Shown: one piece after another, positions 55,743 to 64,000 of the stretch
Numbering within the stretch: the stretch's first letter is position 1
Layout: each line of letters opens with the position of its first letter
Source of the DNA: Zea mays
Lineage: Eukaryota; Streptophyta; Magnoliopsida; Poales; Poaceae
Direction: 5' to 3'
Assembly: GCF_902167145.1 (NCBI RefSeq)
Contig: NC_050097.1
Location: forward strand, 112,563,982 to 112,627,981
DNA: 64,000 bases
Translations under genes and position numbers: made by a program
The notes under the pieces: model-generated
What the model was told of the DNA's origin: nothing
Databases searched by the model: none
Seen by the model: only the letters and a program-made list of their open reading frames with translations

Positions 55743-58401
55743 ATGTTTAGGATGGATTCGTCTGGTAGGAGATCTAGACAATGAAGGTCAAGGGGTTCCA
55801 GTGTTACTCCTAACATGTTTGAGGTACTTGTTTTTTCTTAGTTCAATTACTAGGACCAGCTAGCAATCTAAATTTGTTTACATTTCAGGGCACCACAACA
55901 AACAGGAGCAACCAATAGCAGTTGCTTGCCTCCCTAGAGCAGATGCGGGGTACCAGCGGACCCTCTAATACAGAAGGGGCTACTTCGCATGCAATTGCTT
56001 CAGTGGCACCTACTATGGCACCTACTGCGGAGGCGGCTATGGACGAGGAGGCTGAGGAAGCTGCCGCAGAACTAGAGGATGGAGAGGAGACTTCTGGAGC
56101 AGACGCTTCTACAAAGGAGGCTGCGCAACGGTGTGCCATCAGGTATTCTTATTGTTGAGTTGAAGTTTTAAATAAATCATTTTCATTGTGAAATAACAAA
56201 CTTTCATTTGCAGGTTTCGTCGGTCCCTCACATTGAAGCCTTCTAAACCCTTCGATCAGTGGAGGGTTATTGAACCGAAAGGCACCAGGGCGTGGAAGGA
56301 GGTTAGTTGGGACAGGACAGGGCATCGCACACTAGTCCTCGCAGAGTTGGGGATTTTTTGCGATTCTCCTACCCGGCGATGGTGATAGAGGGCGGTCAAG
56401 AGATAGCTGCTCATTACTGGGCTTATTGGAACCTCAAGCCGTACGAGAGCGATGGGACACACACAAGCAAAGTGTGGGATTTGTCTTGGGTAAGTCTCTT
56501 GTGATATTCAAATTGAATTCAGATTTTGCATTTGTAAGTCTCTGGTGATCTTCAAATTTGCAGGGCCAATTTCGCGTGTGCGACCCTTATACCTTGGATG
56601 ATCCATATGTGCGTGAGGTATTCAATGGCTCAGCAGATAGAGTTGTAAAGGGCATGATGTATAAAGCACGATTAAGGGCCGTCACGGTGTACCAAAAGCG
56701 TCAAGGGAACTATTGTGATGCGAATATGGCAAAGGAAATCCACCTGACGGCTCAGCGGTACAAAGAGAGTGAGGTGGATTGGTTGAGCCACCTTTTGGAT
56801 GCTTGGGCGTGGATGTGCGAGTATTGGGCTTCGAAGGAGTTCCTCGCCATATCTAATAGAAATTGTATGAATCGGTTGAGCAAGCCGGGGGTCCACTTCT
56901 TCGGAGTAGATGGACATGTTGGCAAGGTCGCACGTATGGTGTGTGTCAAATTGACTGGTCAATTGTTAATTGCATAGATTTGTCTAGACTTTCTAATCAT
57001 GTGTTGCAGGAGGCTCAAAATGGAGTGGAGCCTACTTTGCTTCAAGTCTTCGTCGAGGGACACAAGGGTCCCGATCCGAATCATCTGGAAATACTGAATG
57101 ACAGTAATGCGACAGAGAAACTGGTAAGTATGAAAATTGACTCTAACATGAACATGATATGCCTTTGTCTGTAACTTGGATTATTTTTTCACAGGCTCGC
57201 TACATTCAGAATGTGAGAGAGAAAAATGATCCAGAAGCGGACTAGCTCACTGGTGAGTTCGATACGGAGGCGGCTTATAAGGCTAGCGGAGGCGTGCCAC
57301 ATGGGAGGTATATGCGCTTGTCACGTTGTTACTGTTTAGTGACGTCTTGTCATTTACTACATATATATATATGATACTCTTACAGGTTAGCAATCGGCGA
57401 CGGTGTTGTCCCCTGTCGGAGTTACACTAGACTGTCCAATTTCTCAGCTGGGTCGAATCGACCCCGACGATCATGTGCACGTGAAGGAGAGCTACTTGAG
57501 AAGATGACTCAGATGGTGGAGAGTATGGCGCAATATAAGCAACAAGTGCAGCAACAGATGCAACAAATGCAAAGTTGGATGCTACATCAGGTATCAATTT
57601 TTTGTTATTTTGTTGTTTCTCAAGTCCGATTAACTGAAAAACTGATGAATAATCTATTTGCAGATGTACGGAGGTGCCGAAACTCAGTTCGGCATGCCGC
57701 CTTATCAACAACCCCCTATCATCACACATCCGGTGTCTGGACAATCATCGGATCGCTCCCCTGCAGCGGCGGATGGATCACAGGTACAATCGTCTGCTAA
57801 ACATCATTTGTCCGATCATTGGTTGCTTGCTCTCTGTGTTTCTGCATGTTTGCATGTACATGACCTATTTTAAACTTTTGTCATTCGCATGATCTATAGT
57901 TACTTTTATTGTTGGTCACAGTAACTTCTTAATCATAAACAAGAGTGTGTCTTTTGTTTTAGGGTTCTGCAACTTCTGTCCAAGACCAATTGATGCCATC
58001 GGGTGTGATAGGAGGGCAAATGATGTCGTGGGCACCTCGCCAGCCAGGCATTTGGCCACCGATGCAAACACAGATGCCACCGCCGATGTCGTGGGGATTT
58101 CCTCCTCGCAGGCAGTCACACTCACCAGGATTGCCCTCACACTCACCAGGATCAGTACGTTAAGTTGATATCCTTTGCATCTTTATTTGCTTCGTTGTTT
58201 AAGAAGTTACTAGAAAACATGCATGTATATGTTGCAGTCTATGTATATATTTAATTAGTTACTCGGTAAACTAACAAATGTTTGTTTCTTTTAAAGGGTT
58301 CGGGCTCATATCATGCTAGTCCGCCTCCGGATCAGAGCACGTTTATGGACTTATTGATGAACACAAGTGGCAGCGGCTCCAATGACCCACCAACGAAATG
58401 A
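55743..58401 (+). pseudogene. TNPA-like second gene of CACTA G (Transposase_24-like), about 10 exons
   Basis: Exons inferred from splice consensus and frame: 55743-55823, 55889-56142, 56214-56489, 56564-56938, 57010-57123, 57196-57307, 57386-57591, 57664-57783, 57963-58154 and 58297-58401 (TGA). Near 56640-56930 the protein has a plant Ptta/En/Spm transposase region (YKARLRAVTVYQKRQGNYC, HFFGVDGHVGKVARM). It then has EAQNGVEPTLLQVFVEGHKG, a Gln/Met-rich coiled coil (about 57510-57590) and a Pro/Gln/Ser-rich tail. Damage includes a TGA at about 55782 in the first exon and a TAG near 57243. It probably binds the subterminal repeats. It follows the transposase on the same strand by about 150 bp. 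Confidence 0.75.
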
Positions 58402-58445
58402 ATTAATATGGAGGCTTGTGTGGAACTTACTATCATTGCGTTTTG

Positions 58446-58640
58446 TATGGACTTGAACTTGTTTTAGATGGATTTGAACTTCTTTCTTATGGACTTGAAC
58501 TTGTTTCAGATGGATTTGAACTTTTTTCTTATGGACTTGAACTTGTATGAATATTGAATATGGTGCTTGTGTTATGACATATTGAATATGGTGCTTGTGT
58601 TGTGATATATTGAATGTTGTGCTTGTATTGTGCTATGATG
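58446..58640. repeat. Two short tandem repeats after the TNPA-like gene
   Basis: A 42 bp unit beginning ATGGACTTGAACTTG occurs about 2.4 times from 58446 to 58545. A 28 bp unit beginning TGAATATGGTGCTTGTG then occurs about three times from about 58555 to 58638. Confidence 0.8.
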
Positions 58641-58689
58641 GAGGCTTCCCATCCGGGGAGGGATAAAAATAAAACTGGGTATTAAAAAA

Positions 58690-58999
58690 AATTTATTCAG
58701 TAAGAGTGTTGGCCCCCACATTCTTATATGCGTCCAGGGAGGCTGGTGACCACGCTCTCAGTAAGAGTGTCCGCCACGTCACTGGCCGACACTCTTAAGA
58801 TAAGAGTGTCTGTTGCGTGTTGAACCGACACTCTTAACTTAAGAGTGTTGGTCCCCACACTTCTATACGAATAAGAGCGTCCAATTTAGAGTGTCGGCTA
58901 AGAGTGTCGGTCAACCAACACTCTTATACTAAGAGTGTCGGCTTATTTCAGTAAGAGTGTGGTTTTTGGCCGACAATCTTTGCCTTTTTTCTTGTAGTT
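58690..58999. repeat. CACTA G right subterminal and terminal repeats
   Basis: Repeats of AAGAGTGTCGG and its complement occur about every 20-40 bp (for example 58760, 58800, 58830, 58900 and 58930). The inverted end TTTTTCTTGTAGT follows at 58987-58999. The final base is T instead of G. Confidence 0.87.
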
Positions 59000-59002
59000 G
59001 TA

Positions 59003-59100
59003 GCCTTCCTCTTCTGGCTCCTGGCTTCTCTCAGTGTTTCCTGATTTGTGTCCAGTGGCTGCAGGGCAGCCCCTGGCATTGTTGTCTTCTTCGGCGGCAT
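59003..59100 (-). pseudogene. gag: Element F gag, N-terminal part
   Basis: The ATG (58 bp past the primer-binding site) is at 59100 on the minus strand. It encodes a short basic start (MPPKKTTMPGAALQPL, then EARSQKRKA) before the CACTA insertion. The frame continues at 42012. Confidence 0.8.
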
Positions 59101-59146
59101 TACGAAAGTTGATGCTTGCCGAAGGTGGTCGATTGAGTTCACCGCA

Positions 59147-59157
59147 GGTGGGCGCCA
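59147..59157 (-). other. Primer-binding site of element F
   Basis: Minus-strand TGGCGCCCACC, next to the LTR end at 59159, is identical to the motif in element E. Confidence 0.82.
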
Positions 59158-59158
59158 A

Positions 59159-59836
59159 TGTTGTTCCTTGTTCTCAAATGCTATACAACAAGAACAAGAC
59201 AACATGATTATCAATAATTAGAGACCTTCGTCCTTCGAAGCATTATTTCCTTTTAGATATAATGATCTTCAGACGAAGGTCATGAAGGGCATACCTTCAT
59301 CATCTCAGTGAACAAATATAAATAATGGTACATGAAATACAAAAGAACATAAATAATGATTATGAATTAATAAGTTAATTATATTCTCATTTCATAAACA
59401 TGAACAAATATTAACAATATTTGTGTTACATTGATACCTTCGGCTTGCGAGAAGGTGAAGATGCGAGAATGACGCGAGAGTGATTACCATCCAGCATGAA
59501 CAGTACGTTGTTACTGTTCATCTATTTATAGGCACGGGATGTAGCCTAGACAAAATTACATTTATGTCCCTGATGTCTACTTTAAATCACAATGTGAGTT
59601 ATCAAGGACTAAGTAGTCTTTTCCCCTTATGTCGGTTTCGTCCTTCATCTTCGCTATCATACCAAGCCGAAGCTCCTTTAGACATAGCTTCGGCGTCCAT
59701 CCATGCTGCCTTCGGGCTGTATCCTCATATCACACTCCTTCATCCCAAATCTGAAGCTTCCTGTAATAGTCTATGTCATACTGAAAACATGGTTAGTCAC
59801 GTTTTTAGAACCTTCGGAAGGAGAAGGCCCCCAACA
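59159..59836 (-). repeat. Element F, 5' LTR (678 bp)
   Basis: It pairs with 25941-26614. On the minus strand it begins TGTTGGGGGCC. A reversed TATTTATA near 59523-59530 is the TATA box. Confidence 0.88.
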
Positions 59837-60060
59837 GTTATACCAGCATAAATGCTGACGCAATCACGTGGGTGGTGGCCTATCCGCGTCCTGGCTGGAG
59901 CTTGCCCTACTAATCGAATCCTAGGGCTTCCATTATATTGATCCTATATATATGTATATACTATACTTAAAGCACCAGTTTCAACAGTCGTCCTGCGTCA
60001 TATTTTTACAAAAAAGTCCCTACATTTCTTCCAAATCAACTCAGCATAAAATGTTAAAAA

Positions 60061-60146
60061 GCGGTGCAAGAGGTGGGGTTTGAACCCACACCCTGATGGA
60101 AGAAGGGTGGGAGACACTGCGCGAAGCTGTCTAACCAATAGAACAT
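60061..60146 (-). repeat. tRNA-like (SINE-type) sequence
   Basis: On the minus strand a T-arm-like GTGGGTTCAAACCCCAC with a B-box (GGTTCAAACCC) is preceded by an A-box-like TATTGGTTAGACAG about 45 bp upstream. The acceptor and anticodon arms do not pair well, so a functional tRNA is unlikely. Confidence 0.45.
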
Positions 60147-60308
60147 CATGCTCAAGTGTTTATAATATTGAATATAAATTGTACATATGTATATATGTTT
60201 TTTTGTAAAATAAAAAAAATAATCGTGTTGGGCCGGGCCAGTACTACGGGCCGAGGCTACGGCCCAAGCACCGCACGACACTCGTGCCGAGTTGGCCTAG
60301 GCACTATT

Positions 60309-60352
60309 AAATGGGTCGTGTCTCGGGCCGGCTCGCCAGACACGACCCATTT
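60309..60352. repeat. Perfect inverted repeat (hairpin) in a GGCC-rich block
   Basis: AAATGGGTCGTGTC and its complement GACACGACCCATTT are separated by 16 bases. The GGGCC-rich surroundings (60225-60355) resemble a repeat commonly seen near grass gene fragments. Confidence 0.65.
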
Positions 60353-60373
60353 GGCCATCTATACCTCCGCACG

Positions 60374-61111
60374 ATGATGATGGTCCTCGATACAGTTGTC
60401 ACCACCTCGTTCGCCATTCTACTTCTTTTCTCTCTCTCCTCATGCCTCCACCTCCGCGCCACCCCATTCTCGGCAGAGGGCGTAGGAGCATGCGCCTACT
60501 CCCCGTATTCGTCTGACACCAGCCCCGACAGCGACTCACGCAGTGGCTATTGCACGTCCATGAGGACGTTTCACATCATGCGCGCACCATCGTTTTCGCC
60601 GTCGTCGGACGTCCCATTCGTCTTCACGACCTTCATCCTGTTCTTCCTCCCCAACCTGTTGCCCCCACCCACGGTCGCAGCCACGAGCCGACCGACGCTC
60701 GTCGACGCGGGTACAGGGTGAGTCGGTCATGCTCCTGGCCTTTCTCCATGCGTGTCGTCGAGGAGGACATGGTGGCGCCTGCCACGCTTAGGTTATCTTG
60801 GCAATGAGGAGTCCAGGTCTGATATATTGGACAACCAAGACCTGTAGCGTGACAGCAGTCGGCATATGCTACGGAGTTGGTGGTGGTGTTGTGTCGCTTC
60901 GGCGGGTCCAGGGCTGGGAAGACACTCGCATTCTCTCGCCCTTCTCGGATTGACGCCTTGTGCGGGTGCCTCTCGGTTTGGAGCTGCTCCAGCTGGGCTT
61001 CTTTCTTTGCTTGCGTGCTCTCTCCCTATATATCTAGCGGTATACTACCTATGTCGTCTCCAGATGCCCAAGTCTTCGTTGTGTCCTTCTCCGGCAACAA
61101 ACAGGTATGTC
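60374..61111 (+). pseudogene. Fragment resembling the N-terminus of a 4-coumarate-CoA-ligase-like (acyl-activating) protein
   Basis: A 116-codon frame from 60374 ends with RTFHIMRAPSFSPSSDVPF, then LPNLLPPPT and RPTLVDAGTG. This resembles the N-terminus of plant 4CL-like proteins (YHSLRPP..LP...., F...LLPNPLP, ALVDAATGE.V). A frameshift at about 60718 interrupts it. The following 400 bp read as coding-like pieces in several frames and end at a donor-like CAG|GTATGT at 61104-61111. No catalytic AMP-binding motif is present. It is a truncated gene piece. The assignment rests on a short similarity from memory. Confidence 0.4.
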
Positions 61112-61115
61112 CGCC

Positions 61116-62001
61116 TCTTCCCTTTCCCTCCTGCTCTACGAAACCTTGGAAGTGGGGGAGGCGAGGGATAGGGGTCTCTGATTTGCTGTCTATGGTACTC
61201 GTGCATTCATAAAAAATATTATGCGAAGAGCGGAGACAATCAATAAAAAATCTTGAGATCTTTTTGGTGGATAATTTACGTGGGTATTGTTGTGAGGCGT
61301 CGCAACTCACAGGTAACCGACTAGTATATATATATAAACTACATAGATTGTTGAGGGTGTTGTTGTCTTTTCCACTTGGAGATGTGTTTTGCACGTCGCC
61401 TGAGCTTCCTTCTTCCCTCGTCCTCGCTGTTGCATGTTTTGGCTTTTAGACATTCTAGCGTGCTTCGTCCAAGTTACGATGATGGAATTATCACCTTCTT
61501 TTTATACCCACTGTTAAAGATGTGTTCACATCCTATCAACCTCTTGTATGCATGGTACTAAATTGTAATACACACCTTATTTAATAAGGAGCGTTAGGAT
61601 TTTATTTGTATGGGCTAGGCCCACAAAAATAACGAACAATTTATGATTGGAAAGGCTAAACTAAGAGAAGGGTGAGTGGTCAATCCACATATATAGCATG
61701 TAGTTGTTAATTATCATCAGAAGCTTCGGTAGATTTGTGACCACCATAATATGCATCTAGATAAGATGTATGTGAAAGAGATAACTAATAATCGACTGTG
61801 GAAAAGTCACAAGAAGACTTTTACGTCGTCCCCAAATTAGTAACCATGTACAATGCACACGTCGAGAGCTTGTTTAGACTGAGTCCTGGCAAGCATGCAA
61901 TAAGCAACAAATCTAGGTCGCCGCGTTGTCAAGATAGTGGAGCTTAATTGTTGTCTATGAGTCTATCCAGACAACCTTGGCTTGCTTGGGAAAGCAACTA
62001 A
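61116..62001. other. Intergenic sequence
   Basis: No gene or repeat is recognised apart from short AT-rich runs. Confidence 0.5.
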
Positions 62002-62319
62002 GGGTCTGTTTGGTTGGGTTGTGGCTGTGGAAAAAGTTGCTGTGGGCTGTGAGCTGTGGAAAAAGCTGCTGTAAGCTGTGTGCTGTTAAAAAGCTAAAAA
62101 TCGTTTGGTGGAAACCACTAAAAGTCGTTAAAAGTTCTTCGATATATGTTTTCACAGTTCCATCCAAAAGCCACTAAAAGCAGGTCCAGGGGTGCTTTCA
62201 GTTTTGCACTACGAGAAAGTCGGCTTTTAGAAAAAGCTGCTTCCTGGATCCAGCCCTTTGGTTGGCTTTTGGCTTTTAGGGGGCAAAAGCCAAAGCCAAA
62301 AGCCAAACCAAACACACCC
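62002..62319. mobile_element. Tourist-like MITE (318 bp)
   Basis: The ends are GGGTCTGTTTGGTT and AACCAAACACACCC, an inverted repeat with one mismatch. TAA duplications flank it at 61999-62001 and 62320-62322. TAA sites and this terminus suit PIF/Harbinger (Tourist) MITEs. The inside has repeated GCTGTGGAAAAAG and CCAAAAGCCAAA motifs. Confidence 0.75.
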
Positions 62320-63098
62320 TAAATAGATTCCCGTCACTCTTTGTCCTGAGAGCATCTCCAGTAGACCTTCAATAGGTCCTATCCCCATATACAAAACTGC
62401 CATACTAGGATTGTCGTTTTCCTACTCCAGCAGTTTCCAGTACCTCTACTATTTTTTTATGAACACCATAAATCAATGAGATTGTATATAGTGCACATGG
62501 GTTGATGGTGCACAAAATACACATATTAAATCATGTTCTTCCATCTAAGATCCAATGGCTCACACGTATCCTACCTCTCTCTCACAACTTTTTGCTAAAA
62601 TCCCCTCCCACCTCTCTCATACCTGCCCACGTTCTTTTGCTAAAAAACCCAGATGCACCGTTCATCTCCCTGATTTCTCGTCTCCCTCTTAAATCCTTTA
62701 TTGGTTGCATAATTCCATAATAAATTTAAATCCATCCACCAACCAATGTTCTTTCGAAGGGAAGGAGTAAAAGAATCAAGAGAGCGAAGAATTACCAAAG
62801 CCACACAAAAGCAAAATTGCCAAGAATGGCACCTAAATATAGTTCATGTTATGTATGGTTAGTTTATTTGGTGGCATAGATTTTAGATTGCCATGTTTTG
62901 ATTGTGCCCTGGATGCTGTTGAATTTGACATGTTTTGATTGAAGCTTGCACTTAGGCACTCCCTCTGTTTCCCCCCACTTAGTAGCTCTATCTAGTCCCC
63001 CCCACTCAGCAACTCTCTCTACTCTCCCAGCAACTTGTTGTGGCACTTGCAGAAGTTGGTATTATGCACATCCCAGAAAGCAACATCATTGGAGAAGA
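62320..63098. other. Intergenic sequence, possible second MITE remnant
   Basis: GAGCATCTCCAGTAGACC near 62350 resembles the ends of common grass MITEs, but no matching far end was found. No gene is seen. Confidence 0.35.
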
Positions 63099-64000
63099 TG
63101 TCGACTAAAAGTCGCCTAGAGGAGGGGTGAATAGGCGGAACCTGAAAATTATAAACTTTAAACATGCACTTCACCCGGAGTTATGGTTAGAAATAATTAA
63201 TAGTGAATTCGGAGTGTGGAAGATAGTTCTTCTTGCTATGAGTTGCTCAATCAATGCGGATAACTTTGGGAGCTAACTCAAACCAATGTGAGCAAGAGAA
63301 CTTCTAGTGAGAGGGGAGAGGGAAGAAACAAATCAAATAGTGAAGATCAACATAAATGGACACGTCGATTTGTTTCCTGAGGTTCGGTTCCAAAGAACCT
63401 ACTCCCCGTTGAGGAGGCCACAAAGGTCGGGTCTATTTCAACCCTTTCCCTCTCTCAATCGGTCACCTAGACCGGTCGAGTGCTTCTTCTTACTCACACG
63501 GGTCACTAAGACCCCATAAGGATCATCACACAATTAAGTGTCTCTTGCTTGCTTTACAAAACACTTGGAAAGATTAGAAGGAGAAGAAGAAAGCAACCAA
63601 GAAACAAGAGCAACAAAAGAAACACAAGTCACCCTCTTTCAAGTCACTAAACACTTTTGATCACTTGACTTGATTTTGAAACTTGGAGAGGATTGAATGC
63701 TTTGAATGTGTCTTTGGAGTGTATTCTTTGCTCATGTATTAAATGTTGAGAGTGAGAAGCTTGGCTTGCTTGAATGGTGGTGGTTGGGGGGTATTTATAG
63801 CCCAACCACTATTCTAGTCGTTAGCTGGCTGCTCTATCGACGAGCACACCAGACAGTCCGGTGGTGCACTGGACACAGTATTGTTCACTATCCAGTTCGT
63901 GCCACGTTAGCCAACTGTTGGGGTTTGGAGTCGTTGACCGTTGAAGTCGTCTGTCCTCGTGGTGTACCGTACAGTCCGGTGGCACAACGGACAGTCTGGT
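63099..64000 (-). repeat. Copia-type LTR, minus orientation (continues off window)
   Basis: TGTCGACTAAAAGTCGCC at 63099, followed by TAGAGGAGGGGTGAATAGG, is the reverse of the 3' end of a Sirevirus LTR; compare CACCTATTCACCCCCCCTC at 7704. A reversed TATAAATA lies at about 63791. CCGGACAGTCCGGTG-type palindromes appear after 63850, as in the U3 of the Opie-like LTRs. Family is possibly Giepum or an Opie relative. The left boundary is inferred. Confidence 0.65.

Larger units (their letters stand above)
42013..58999 (+). mobile_element. CACTA element G (En/Spm superfamily), split by element B
   Basis: It starts CACTACAAGAAAA at 42013 and ends TTCTTGTAGT at 58999. The last base is T where the inverted repeat predicts G. 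A 3 bp GTA duplication flanks it (42010-42012 and 59000-59002). Subterminal regions carry many AAGAGTGTCGG repeats in both orientations. It encodes a tnp2-type transposase and a second, TNPA-like multi-exon gene. Without element B it is about 7.9 kb. It is inserted in the gag of element F. Confidence 0.92.
25941..59836 (-). mobile_element. Element F: gag-only Tat-lineage gypsy element carrying nested E, G and B
   Basis: LTRs at 25941-26614 and 59159-59836 bracket a minus-strand element. The flanks read ATTAT and GTTAT, a target-site duplication with one mismatch. In element order it has a primer-binding site, gag (59100 to 30952), tandem repeats (30439-30782), an opposite-strand gene (26909-29991) and the 3' LTR. 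No protease, reverse transcriptase or integrase is present. Element E splits gag at 31466/41097 and the CACTA element splits it at 42012/59003. The LTRs differ at roughly 5-6% by eye, more than those of E, which fits F being the older host. Confidence 0.9.

Noticed and set aside
60061..60146. Functional tRNA gene
   Set aside because: Acceptor and anticodon stems do not pair convincingly. Only the T-arm and B-box are good.
63099..64000. Second copy of the Opie-like element
   Set aside because: Only the terminal TCACCCC...CTCTAGG block and the palindromes are shared. The rest of the LTR differs, so it is a different copia family.

Overview
The window is nuclear DNA of a grass, very probably maize (Zea mays) or a close relative. 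Nested LTR retrotransposons of maize-like families, a CACTA transposon, a Tourist-like MITE and eroded gene fragments fill it. I found no intact host gene. All genes described are transposon genes or pseudogenes, and most carry visible stops or frameshifts. Family names are recognised from memory and no database search was run.

Layout, left to right. Element A (1-5308, read on the minus strand, cut by the window edge) is a Ty3/gypsy-type element with 2.56 kb LTRs and almost no coding sequence. It sits in element C, a minus-strand Tat-lineage gypsy element seen as 5309-6487 plus 18961-21656. Between the two pieces of C lies an Opie-like Sirevirus (Ty1/copia, 6488-18960). Its 3' LTR end is split by a 3.5 kb solo LTR, D (15417-18950). 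Positions 22421-23540 hold a decayed gag and LTR fragment, H, and 23541-25940 hold gene-fragment-like sequence. Element F (25941-59836, minus strand) is a second Tat-lineage element. F was entered by element E (31467-41096, plus strand, Tat lineage) and by a CACTA element, G (42013-58999). G's transposase gene was in turn entered by gypsy element B (43544-52631). From 59837 on come a tRNA-like sequence, a gene fragment resembling the N-terminus of a 4-coumarate-CoA-ligase-like protein, a Tourist-like MITE (62002-62319) and the end of a minus-strand copia LTR (from about 63099).

Insertion boundaries are supported by target-site duplications: ACTAC (Opie), GGTGC (D), CCTGT (E), CAACT (B), GTA (G), TAA (MITE) and a one-mismatch GTTAT/ATTAT (F). 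LTR divergence judged by eye agrees with the nesting: F about 5-6%, Opie, E and B about 2-3%, and A no differences seen over 1001 bp.

The most interesting pattern is a split of gag and pol among related Tat-lineage elements. C and E go from the primer-binding site straight into protease-reverse transcriptase-RNase H-integrase and have no gag. F has a roughly 507-residue gag directly after an equivalent primer-binding site and no pol; H starts the same way. C and F share clearly homologous LTRs. This looks like a two-part, mutually complementing retrotransposon system. E and F also both carry an intron-containing gene on the strand opposite to the retrotransposon, with an intron at the same place.
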